A stretch of DNA of 64,000 bases. Source: Flavobacteriales bacterium. Lineage in GTDB: Bacteria > Bacteroidota > Bacteroidia > Flavobacteriales_F > PHOS-HE28. The stretch's first letter is position 1. Every line of letters starts with the position of its first letter. The stretch spans positions 558,001-622,000 of the forward strand of contig JACJZF010000001.1 of NCBI GenBank assembly GCA_020635725.1. The letters are read 5' to 3'. Below are positions 58,301 to 64,000 of the stretch, piece after piece. The notes under the pieces were generated by a model. The model was not told the origin of the DNA and did no database searches. It saw only the letters and a list, made by a program, of their open reading frames with translations. The position numbers and the translations under genes are program-made.

Positions 58301-59774
58301 TGGCAGCGTGGCTTTGAGTGTGGCTAGCTGCACGGGCTGCAGCTATCAATGGAAGAGGAATGGCGGCAATATCTCCGGCGCCACTTCCGCGAACTACACG
58401 GTGAGCCTCGCCGGCAGCTACACCGTTGCCGTGAGCAATGGCGGCTGTACGGCCACCTCGGCGGCCACGACCGTTTCGGTGGGCACCCCGCCCACGGCCA
58501 CCATCACCAATGGCAGCGCAACGAGCTATTGTGCGGGTTCCTCGGTCGTGCTGAGCGCGGGCACATGCTCGGGCTGCACCTACCAGTGGAAGCGCAACGG
58601 CTCCACGCTCGCGGGCGCCACGGCCTCGACATACAGCGCCAGTACCACCGGCAATTACACGGTGACCGTCACGAGCAACGGTTGCACGAGCACCTCCGGC
58701 ACAACGGTGGTGAGCGCGATGAGCGCACCGGTGATCACGTGCTCGTCGTCCACCTCCGCTGGCACCGTCTCGGTCTCCGTGACCAGCGGAACGGGACCCT
58801 ATGCCTACTCCTGGAATACCAATCCGGTGCAGACCACGGCTACCGCGAACGTTTCGCCAGGCACTTACACGGTAACGGTGCGCAGCAGCAACGGCTGCCA
58901 GAGCACCTGCACCACCACCTTGTCACCAGGGGCTGTCGGCTGCTCAGCGCCACGCACTGTCACCCAAGGGGTCTGGGGCCTTCCTACGAACATCGGGACC
59001 GAAGCCGCTTACATGGCTCAGCGTTGGAGCCAGGCCTACCCGGCACCCAATTACCTCACTATCGGCTGCGGCAGCCGTGTCATGCGCTTCACCACGGCGC
59101 AGGCGGTGATCAACGCGCTGCCATGCTATGGCGCCGCCGCGATCCTTCCGTCCGGCACCACGGTGAATCCATCGTCGGTGAACAACACCTTCGTGGGTCA
59201 CCTGGTCTCGCTGAAGATCAGCACGCGCATGGATGAGATCGATCCGTCCTTCTGTGCTTCCGGCACCATGCTGAAGGACATGGTCGTCGCTTCCGGCACC
59301 TTCGCGGGCTGGACCGTGCAGCAGCTGCTCGATCTGGCGGATCAGGTGATCGGCGGCTGCACCTCGTCGTATTCCGTGATGACGGTCGTATCGGCTGTGG
59401 CCAACATCAACAACGGCTACGATGGCCCCAATGAGAACAGCGGGTATCTCATGTGCCCCAATTCCGGCATCGCGCCGCAAACGAATGCAGGGGCCAGCAT
59501 GGGCCTGGAGGCGCTCGAACCGGTGAGCGTGTTCCCCAACCCCACCTCCGGTCCGGTCACGATCCTGATCCCGGCCGTGGATGAGGACAAGGAGTTCACG
59601 GTGGATCTCTACTCGCTTACTGGTGCCTATCAGAGCAGCATCCGCAACGGCCGAATGGAGGCCGGGGTGGAGCAGCGCATCGATTGGGATGCCAGCGCCC
59701 TAGCGCGCGGCGCGTATCTCATTCGCGTAACGGTTGGCGACCAGGTACAGCACGTGCGCCTCATGGCCGATTGA
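55398..59774 (+). CDS. C25 peptidase-like (probably inactive) protein with Ig repeats and T9SS type A domain
   Basis: 1458 residues from the ATG at 55398. Signal peptide ends M-W-A-Q. Residues about 25-115 form a fibronectin-like domain. About 120-500 has C25 features (R-M-I-L-L-V-D-N-T-F, N-T-V-E-L-Q-V-G-R-V-D, F-L-R-A-L-L-A-S-G-Y-G-L-T, L-M-G-D-P-S-L-R-M), but where gingipains have the catalytic Gly-His-Gly and Ala-Cys it shows A-S-G-G-G-L-M and T-F-G-S-Y-F. Then come six Ig-like repeats (Y-Q-W-K-R-N-G, C-x-G-C) and one SprB-like repeat, a unique Cys-containing domain and a type-A sorting domain (V-F-P-N-P-T-S-G). Surface protein; no protease activity expected. Confidence 0.82.
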   Translation: MVKSTAAIARALSIAFLALSASLMWAQTSSQKAAVQLSATVQASPAGITLAWTTLPSTTSITIYRKLADATSWGSAIATPSASSSSYADASVSVGTAYEYKVVRVAAGVTGTGYISSGIAVAPVDYRGRMILLVDNTFSNSLSSELATLQNDLRMDGWSVARSDLSRSASVSAVKSTIQSLYNADAGNTKAVFIIGHLAVPYTGNINPDGHSEHQGAWPCDGYYGELNGSWTDNSVNNSGASRTENRNTPGDGKFDQSTFPNTVELQVGRVDFYNMPAFSQNETELLRAYLNKLHGFKVKQWTPTARGLVYDNLQWVSNPLAASAWRSMAPLVGPSNITAANQNAAQFKDLVNNQSYLWAYASGGGLMATDGGVLTYNGADRVGTTQDFAGSVSNGGVFNMTFGSYFGDWDNRNNFLRALLASGYGLTNCWSAIPGYYFHHMGMGANIGQSVLATMNNTSLYAPLTDGWQSSIGRSHVSLMGDPSLRMKMLVPPSALTITNVGGYASFAWQPSTETVDGYHLYAIDAANGAVTRITSSIVSGTSFTAATVPYVSGREYMVRAVRLITEPSGSYYNLSLGAAATTSGSGGGAGGSAPDCSGVAGGSALPGTACNDGNACTTNDTWNASCQCVGTPSTPAATITANGSTSLCTGGSVTLSVGSCTGCTYQWKRNGTNVSGATSTSYAASTAGSYTVTVTNSGGCTTTSAATSVTVGSGPTATITANGSTSLCTGGSVTLSVGNCTGCTYQWKRNGTNVSGATSSSYAASTAGSYTVVVVSGSCSSTSSAISVSVGNGPAATITASGPTSFCNGSSVALSVNTCSGCSYQWKRNGVNVSGGTTPYYNTNTAGSYTVTINSGSCSSTSAATVVTVGTAPSATITASGSTTLCSTSSVALSVSTCSGCSYQWNRNGTAISGATSSSYSASTTGSYTATVTNSGCSATSNTISVTSSAPAASITASGNTSFCSGGSVALSVASCTGCSYQWKRNGGNISGATSANYTVSLAGSYTVAVSNGGCTATSAATTVSVGTPPTATITNGSATSYCAGSSVVLSAGTCSGCTYQWKRNGSTLAGATASTYSASTTGNYTVTVTSNGCTSTSGTTVVSAMSAPVITCSSSTSAGTVSVSVTSGTGPYAYSWNTNPVQTTATANVSPGTYTVTVRSSNGCQSTCTTTLSPGAVGCSAPRTVTQGVWGLPTNIGTEAAYMAQRWSQAYPAPNYLTIGCGSRVMRFTTAQAVINALPCYGAAAILPSGTTVNPSSVNNTFVGHLVSLKISTRMDEIDPSFCASGTMLKDMVVASGTFAGWTVQQLLDLADQVIGGCTSSYSVMTVVSAVANINNGYDGPNENSGYLMCPNSGIAPQTNAGASMGLEALEPVSVFPNPTSGPVTILIPAVDEDKEFTVDLYSLTGAYQSSIRNGRMEAGVEQRIDWDASALARGAYLIRVTVGDQVQHVRLMAD

Positions 59775-59797
59775 GCGTCGCATAGCCTCTTCGGGCG

Positions 59798-59827
59798 ATG
59801 GGTTAGCTTCGTTGTAAGCTGACCCAT
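59798..59827 (+). promoter_or_regulatory. Hairpin overlapping a -7 box before the DUF2807 gene
   Basis: ATGGGTTAGCTT pairs with AAGCTGACCCAT (one mismatch) around CGTTGT. The left arm and loop contain TAGCTTCG at 59804-59811, a one-mismatch -7 box, 20 bases before the ATG at 59832. It may end transcription of the upstream gene and start the next, or be an operator. Confidence 0.5.
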
Positions 59828-59831
59828 CGTC

Positions 59832-60545
59832 ATGAATAGACTATTCCTTCCCGCCGCGGCCGCGTGCTGCCTACTGGTTATCGGATGCCTCCCTGGCGTA
59901 CAGGTGCGCGGCACCGGTGAAACCGTTCATCGGGTGCTGGTGCTGCCCGACTTCCACGGCATTGTGCTGGAGGGCGCCATGGATGTGGAACTGACTCCTT
60001 CTGATGCACGCTCGGTGGAGGTAGAGGCGCAAGGTGAGATCGTCGACCTGGTGACCACCGAGGTGAAGGATGGCATCTGGCGGATCGGGACGAAGCGGAG
60101 CTATTCCACCGACCAGCCCTTCGTGGTGCGCATCGCCGCGCCGTTGATCGATCAGGTATCGGTGGAAGGGAGCGGTGATGTGGAAGGGAAAGGCTCCTTC
60201 AAGATGGGTCGTGCGCAGCTTTCGATCGAAGGCAGCGGAAGCATCGCCTTGGAGCTCGATGCCGGAGAGCTCCATGCCGAGGTCGATGGATCGGGAGGCA
60301 TGCGACTCAGCGGTGCGTGCGGTTCCTTCATGGCCGCCATCGATGGCAGCGGAGGTATCGATGCGCATGCGTTACGTGTGGGCGATGCGCGCCTCGAGAT
60401 CGGTGGCAGCGGAAGCATGCAGGTGGATGCCACCGGTGAGGTGGACGCCGTGATCGAGGGCAGCGGCGATGTGCGGCTCATGCGCGAGCCCGCAGCGTTG
60501 AAGCAGAAGGTCTCCGGTAGCGGCGAGGTGCGCGTGGCGCGCTGA
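59832..60545 (+). CDS. DUF2807 (GIN domain) lipoprotein
   Basis: 237 residues. Lipobox L-L-V-I-G-C, then a right-handed beta-helix-like domain with repeated short V-x-G-S-G-x-V/I/M units (V-S-V-E-G-S-G-D-V, L-S-I-E-G-S-G-S-I, A-I-D-G-S-G-G-I, V-I-E-G-S-G-D-V). This is the DUF2807/putative auto-transporter adhesin head family common in Bacteroidota. Likely outer-membrane lipoprotein; role unknown. Ends at a strong terminator shared with the opposite gene. Confidence 0.88.
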   Translation: MNRLFLPAAAACCLLVIGCLPGVQVRGTGETVHRVLVLPDFHGIVLEGAMDVELTPSDARSVEVEAQGEIVDLVTTEVKDGIWRIGTKRSYSTDQPFVVRIAAPLIDQVSVEGSGDVEGKGSFKMGRAQLSIEGSGSIALELDAGELHAEVDGSGGMRLSGACGSFMAAIDGSGGIDAHALRVGDARLEIGGSGSMQVDATGEVDAVIEGSGDVRLMREPAALKQKVSGSGEVRVAR

Positions 60546-60564
60546 ACGCGATGGGCACAAATGC

Positions 60565-60592
60565 GAAAGGGCCCGGCGAACCGGACCCCTTC
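60565..60592. terminator. Bidirectional terminator between convergent genes
   Basis: Arms GAAAGGGCCCGG and CCGGACCCCTTC around a CGAA tetraloop, with two mismatches. It sits 19 bases after both the DUF2807 stop and the H1-like stop. The T-run is weak on either side. Confidence 0.75.
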
Positions 60593-60611
60593 GTGCGTCG
60601 GTGTGACCGAC

Positions 60612-60737
60612 TTACTTCTTCTTAGCGGCCTTCTTGGTCGCCTTCTTCGCGGCCTTCTTCGCGCCTTTCTTGGCAGCCTTCTTGGCGCCCTTCTTGGCAG
60701 CTTTCTTGGTCGCTTTCTTAGCAGCTTTCTTAGCCAT
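60612..60737 (-). CDS. Histone H1-like Lys/Ala repeat protein (41 residues)
   Basis: Starts M-A-K-K-A-A-K-K-A-T-K-K and continues as near-perfect A-A-K-K, G-A-K-K and A-T-K-K units, ending K-K-K. Half of the residues are lysine. The reading frame is confirmed by ATG and TAA, by an exact TAGGTTTG box 19 bases upstream and by a terminator just after the stop. Similar tails occur in bacterial H1-like and Hc1/Hc2-type nucleoid proteins, so DNA or RNA binding is likely. It is unusually short and is only the tail, with no globular part. Confidence 0.85.
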   Translation of the reverse strand: MAKKAAKKATKKAAKKGAKKAAKKGAKKAAKKATKKAAKKK

Positions 60738-60756
60738 GGTGAAATGGGTTTGATGC

Positions 60757-60764
60757 CAAACCTA
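60757..60764 (-). promoter_or_regulatory. -7 promoter box of the H1-like gene
   Basis: Minus-strand TAGGTTTG matches TAnnTTTG exactly, 19 bases before the ATG at 60737. Confidence 0.65.
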
Positions 60765-60939
60765 GCATCGTTTGATCTTTCATACGTGCGATGTCATCAG
60801 AATGTTGCTCACCATGTTTTGTTGAAATCGTGGAGACCATGATCAGCTCGTTGCGATCCGATCGCGGGATCGATGATCGCAGGCGGGTGATTCCAATGCG
60901 ATGATCGATGATGATTCATCCACGCACGACGATATCAAG

Positions 60940-61458
60940 TCATTCGATCACGTCTCTCTTCAATCGCTTGATGCGCCATGCATACCCGATGCTCAGCATG
61001 TGCGTGTTCACGCCATCGATGCGCGGACCCGTCAAGCGCAAGTTGTACGCATAGGTGATGCGCGCTTTGAAGAACCCGATGCCGATCTCCGGACGCAGCA
61101 CCTGCATCGTTCGACCTCCATCCATGTAGTGGATCACCTGCACGCCGAAGGCCGATCCTCCCGTCAGGTAGCAGCCGAGCTTCACGCCCAAGAGCTCCGG
61201 ACGGTCGATCCGAACCTCGGCGCCAGCATAAACGCTCGCGCCGAAAGGATGATGCACCATGCCATACACGCTCCGGCCGATTCCCAGTTCAGCGAAGCCG
61301 TGGCGACCTTGGTGGTAACCGGTGAGCAAGGTGATCTCGTCGTGTGCATCGAACGAATGCGGAACGAGCCGGATGCTATCGGCAGGCTGGGCGAGAAGAC
61401 GATCGCCGCAGAAGCAGAGGACCGTGGCCAAGAGGTGCAGCAGCCATCTTCGAGACAC
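60940..61458 (-). CDS. Small exported beta-barrel-like hypothetical protein
   Basis: 172 residues from the GTG at 61458, the only sensible start; the frame opening at 61674 has no signal peptide of its own and crosses the divergent gene. The leader V-S-R-R-W-L-L-H-L-L-A-T-V-L ends L-L-A-Q. The mature part of about 150 residues alternates as short strands (F-A-E-L-G-I-G-R-S, G-A-S-V-Y-A-G-A-E-V, I-T-Y-A-Y-N-L-R-L), like a small outer-membrane barrel. Family not recognised. Confidence 0.68.
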   Translation of the reverse strand: MSRRWLLHLLATVLCFCGDRLLAQPADSIRLVPHSFDAHDEITLLTGYHQGRHGFAELGIGRSVYGMVHHPFGASVYAGAEVRIDRPELLGVKLGCYLTGGSAFGVQVIHYMDGGRTMQVLRPEIGIGFFKARITYAYNLRLTGPRIDGVNTHMLSIGYAWRIKRLKRDVIE

Positions 61459-61532
61459 TGTATTAGTATGGTAGGGTCGACACGGTTCCACCTGGCGAGC
61501 TTCGGGCCAAGGTATCCAGCAATCTGCCGCTC

Positions 61533-61540
61533 TATCTTCG
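61533..61540 (+). promoter_or_regulatory. Putative -7 box of the formate dehydrogenase gene
   Basis: TATCTTCG, one mismatch from TAnnTTTG, 18 bases before the ATG at 61559. Confidence 0.45.
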
Positions 61541-61558
61541 TACGTCAAGCCTCCCGCC

Positions 61559-64000
61559 ATGAACCAGCCCCAGGCCAAGCACGGCTCCGCGCCACCCTCA
61601 GCCAAGACACAGTCCGCTCCTTCTTCTTCGAACAAGGGAGCGGTCGAGGTCGACGTCGCTTTCATCGACGGCAAGGCCTATCCTATTAATAAGGGGGAGA
61701 CCATGCTCGCGTTCATGCGCCGGCACATCGGGCCGAACCCGGTACCGACTCTTTGTGACGCTCCGAACCTTGAGCCCTTCGGCAGCTGCCGGGTATGCTC
61801 GGTGGAGGTGAGCCTGGAGGACCCCAGCACCGGTTCCGCGCCGAGCAAGGTGATGGCCAGCTGCCACACCCCCGTGGGCAAGGGCATGTACATCACCACG
61901 AACAGCCCGCGCATGGAGCGGCTGCGCAAGAACATCGTGGAGCTGGTGCTCACCGACTACGACACCGAGCGCCTCAAGACCGAGAGCCACGGGAAGAACG
62001 AGCTCTACAACGTGGTCCAGCAGATCGGCTTCGATGTGGACAGCGTGCGCTACCCGAAGGGGAGGAACCACCTGGACACGCCGATGGACACCAGCCATCC
62101 GTATATGGTATCGGACCTCAGCGCGTGCATCAGCTGCTACCGCTGCGTGCGCGCCTGCGACGAGGTGCAGGGCGAATTCGTGCTGAGCATGGCCGGTCGC
62201 GGCTTCGACAACCGCATTATTAAGGGCACCGACGAGAGCTTCTTCCAGAGCGATTGCGTGAGCTGCGGCGCTTGTGCCCAGGCCTGCCCCACCAGCGCCA
62301 TCACCGACGTGTTCAAGAGCAAGGAGAACGTGCCCGACCGCGTGGAGCGCACCGTGTGCACCTATTGCGGCGTGGGTTGCAACCTGGAGGTGAACGTGAA
62401 GGACAACAAGGTGGTGAGCATCCGCGCGCCTTATGAGGCCGAGGCCAACCAGGGCCACACCTGCCTCAAAGGCCGCTACGCCTTCCGCTTCTACGACCAC
62501 CCCGAGCGACTGCGCACACCACTAATACGGAAGGACGGCGAGCTCGTGCCCGCGACCTGGGACGAGGCCTATGACTATATCGTCGACAAGTTCATCGCCA
62601 TCGAGAAGGAGCACGGCCCCGATGCGCTGGCCGGCATCAGCAGCGCACGCTGCCCGAACGAGGAGAACTACCTCATGCAGAAATTCTTCCGCGCGCAGGT
62701 GGGCACCAACAACATCGACGCGTGCGCGCGCGTGTGCCACAGCCCCACGGCCCTCGGCATGCAGCGCACCTTCGGCACCGGGGCCGCCACCAACAGCATC
62801 GAGGACCTGAAGTTCTGCCACACCATCATGGTGATCGGCGCCAACCCCACCGATGCGCACCCCGTGACCGGCGCCAAGATCAAGCAGCAGGTGATGAAAG
62901 GGAAGACCCTCATCGTCATCGACCCGCGCCGCACGCACCTGGCCCGCTACGCCAAGTACCACCTGCAGCTGAAGCCGGGCACCAACGTGGCCCTGCTCAA
63001 CATGTTCATGCACTACATCATCAGCGAAGGGCTGGTGAAGCAGGCGTTCATCGACAGCCGTACCGAAGGTTGGGAAGAATTCAAGCGGGAGGTAATGAGC
63101 GTGGACATCGCCGCGATGGAGCGCGAGACGGGCGTGGATCGGAACCTCGTGCGCGAGGCCGCCATCGCCTACGCCAGCTCACCGGCCGCCATGAGCTTCC
63201 ACGGCCTGGGCGTCACCGAGCACTTCCAAGGCACCTTCACCGTGATGCAGATCGCCGACATCGCCATGATGACCGGCAACGTGGGCCGGCGCGGCGTGGG
63301 CGTGAACCCGCTGCGCGGACAGAACAACGTGCAGGGCGCGGCCGACATGGGCTGCCAGCCCTACCAGGGCGCCGGCTACTTCGCGGTGGACGATCCCGAG
63401 GCCAGCAAGATGTACGACGCCTTCTACGGTGTGCACGTGCCGAACGTGGTGGGCCTAAAGATCCCGCAGATGTACGATGCCGCGCTGGCTGGCAAGCTGA
63501 AAGCGATGTGGGTGGCCGGCGAGGACATGGCGCAGACGGACCCGAACACGCTGCACGTGCGCAAGGCCCTCGGCGCGCTCGAGCTCTTCGTGGTGCAGGA
63601 GCTCTTCATGACCGAGACCGCCAAGCTCGCCCATGTGGTGTTGCCCGCCGCCAGCTTCCTGGAGAAGAGCGGCACCTTCACCAACGGCGAGCGCCGCATC
63701 CAGCGCGTGAACGCCTGCGTGGAACCGATCGAGGGCACCAAGAGCGACGGCCAGATCACCTGCGACATCATGGAACGCTACGCCGCGAAGACCGGCAAGC
63801 GCAGCGGGAATCAATACGACCTCACCCCCCGACCCCCTCTCCCGGGGAGAGGGGGAGAAATGCGCACTTCTGCGGAGAGCGCGACAGGTCATGGTGTGTA
63901 TCACCCGTCGTGGGTGCTGGAGGAGATTAGCCGCATCGTGCCCTTCTTCAAGGGCGTTACCTGGGACAACCTCGGCTCCAACGGCAAGCAATGGCCCGTG
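61559..64000 (+). CDS. Formate dehydrogenase alpha subunit, molybdopterin type (3' partial)
   Basis: 814 codons read from ATG to the window edge without a stop. After a Pro/Ser-rich lead (1-27) there is a 2Fe-2S domain (Cys 66, 77, 80, 102), two 4Fe-4S motifs (Cys 190/193/196/200 and 233/236/239/243), and the Mo-proximal 4Fe-4S site (Cys 267/270/274/302). The catalytic Cys is at about 393 in A-R-V-C-H-S-P (TGC codon, not selenocysteine). G-V-T-E-H-F-Q-G-T and R-G-Q-N-N-V-Q-G-A support formate specificity. The His/Cys cluster that usually lies between the 2Fe-2S and 4Fe-4S motifs has no cysteines here. Oxidises formate to CO2; partners lie outside the window. A palindromic repeat is inserted in frame near residue 755. 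Confidence 0.93.
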   Translation, partial: MNQPQAKHGSAPPSAKTQSAPSSSNKGAVEVDVAFIDGKAYPINKGETMLAFMRRHIGPNPVPTLCDAPNLEPFGSCRVCSVEVSLEDPSTGSAPSKVMASCHTPVGKGMYITTNSPRMERLRKNIVELVLTDYDTERLKTESHGKNELYNVVQQIGFDVDSVRYPKGRNHLDTPMDTSHPYMVSDLSACISCYRCVRACDEVQGEFVLSMAGRGFDNRIIKGTDESFFQSDCVSCGACAQACPTSAITDVFKSKENVPDRVERTVCTYCGVGCNLEVNVKDNKVVSIRAPYEAEANQGHTCLKGRYAFRFYDHPERLRTPLIRKDGELVPATWDEAYDYIVDKFIAIEKEHGPDALAGISSARCPNEENYLMQKFFRAQVGTNNIDACARVCHSPTALGMQRTFGTGAATNSIEDLKFCHTIMVIGANPTDAHPVTGAKIKQQVMKGKTLIVIDPRRTHLARYAKYHLQLKPGTNVALLNMFMHYIISEGLVKQAFIDSRTEGWEEFKREVMSVDIAAMERETGVDRNLVREAAIAYASSPAAMSFHGLGVTEHFQGTFTVMQIADIAMMTGNVGRRGVGVNPLRGQNNVQGAADMGCQPYQGAGYFAVDDPEASKMYDAFYGVHVPNVVGLKIPQMYDAALAGKLKAMWVAGEDMAQTDPNTLHVRKALGALELFVVQELFMTETAKLAHVVLPAASFLEKSGTFTNGERRIQRVNACVEPIEGTKSDGQITCDIMERYAAKTGKRSGNQYDLTPRPPLPGRGGEMRTSAESATGHGVYHPSWVLEEISRIVPFFKGVTWDNLGSNGKQWPV
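63821..63860. repeat. Palindromic repeat inserted in frame in formate dehydrogenase
   Basis: CTCACCCCCCGACCCCCTCTCCCGGGGAGAGGGGGAGAAA: the CCCCCTCTCCC and GGGAGAGGGGG arms (63833-63855) are fully complementary. It reads as L-T-P-R-P-P-L-P-G-R-G-G-E in the gene frame. This kind of element is widespread as an intergenic repeat; here it and about 12 trailing codons add roughly 25 residues between the conserved I-M-E-R-Y-A-A-K-T-G-K and Y-H-P-S-W-V-L-E-E-I. Confidence 0.85.

Noticed and set aside
60561..60842. 93-residue plus-strand leucine/glycine-rich frame
   Set aside because: It is the complement of the Lys/Ala repeat gene, which has promoter, start, stop and terminator.
61598..62500. 300-residue minus-strand frame over the formate dehydrogenase
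   Set aside because: Val/Ala/His-rich shadow; the plus strand carries all cluster ligands in one open frame.
62735..62737. Selenocysteine at the formate dehydrogenase active site
   Set aside because: The codon is TGC, so this is the cysteine version.

Overview
The window is a GC-rich stretch of a Bacteroidota chromosome, most likely Flavobacteriales-like. The evidence is type IX secretion (T9SS) type A and type B C-terminal sorting domains, three very large repeat adhesins, PorP/SprF and PorE-like partners, a DUF2723 membrane protein, and a Bacteroidota-style -7 promoter box (TAnnTTTG or TAnnTTCG) upstream of many genes with no clear Shine-Dalgarno sites. No rRNA, prophage, insertion sequence or CRISPR array was seen. 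The lineage is an inference from these traits, not from a marker-gene comparison.

Layout. 1-15.9 kb is a surface-adhesin/T9SS block: a 5'-truncated SprB-repeat adhesin with a PorP/SprF protein, a 2.8-thousand-residue adhesin with 31 repeats and a second PorP/SprF protein, then a PorE-like TPR/PD40/OmpA protein. 15.9-19.9 kb (minus) holds a polysaccharide deacetylase and a DUF2723 membrane protein. 20.0-20.3 kb holds tRNA-Gln(TTG) and a 90-bp direct repeat that duplicates the tRNA 3' end and its terminator. 20.3-29.5 kb is mostly housekeeping: MtfA-like peptidase, aspS, PPK2, iron permease-like protein, MscS channel, a small SRPBCC operon, an ECF sigma factor and hppD. 29.5-31.0 kb is a small accessory island with a RelE/ParE-type toxin-antitoxin pair between a truncated and an intact copy of a DUF1801 gene. 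31.1-38.6 kb holds an exported superoxide dismutase, the sdhCAB operon with palindromes in both gene junctions, a tandem UspA protein, and a methionine aminotransferase/omega-amidase pair.

38.6-46.5 kb (minus) is a ComF, MsrC, Ig-like lipoprotein and type-B adhesin group. 46.5-54.9 kb holds a coiled-coil membrane protein, a large predicted outer-membrane protein, a family 5 solute-binding lipoprotein, two poorly characterised proteins and an OmpA lipoprotein. 55.4-59.8 kb is a T9SS type-A protein whose N-terminal half looks like a C25 (gingipain) peptidase without its catalytic residues. 59.8-61.5 kb holds a DUF2807 lipoprotein, a 41-residue histone-H1-like Lys/Ala repeat protein and a small envelope protein. 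The right edge is a formate dehydrogenase alpha subunit that runs off the window and carries an in-frame palindromic repeat.

How the parts fit together: each of the first two adhesins is followed by its own PorP/SprF gene, which matches the known need of type-B substrates for a dedicated SprF-like partner. The clearest unusual signals are a co-varying extra cysteine pair in 5 of 31 adhesin repeats, the toxin-antitoxin/DUF1801 arrangement, the tRNA-end duplication, the inactive-looking C25 protein, and the formate dehydrogenase insertion. I did not find a clearly new multi-gene defence or biosynthetic system.
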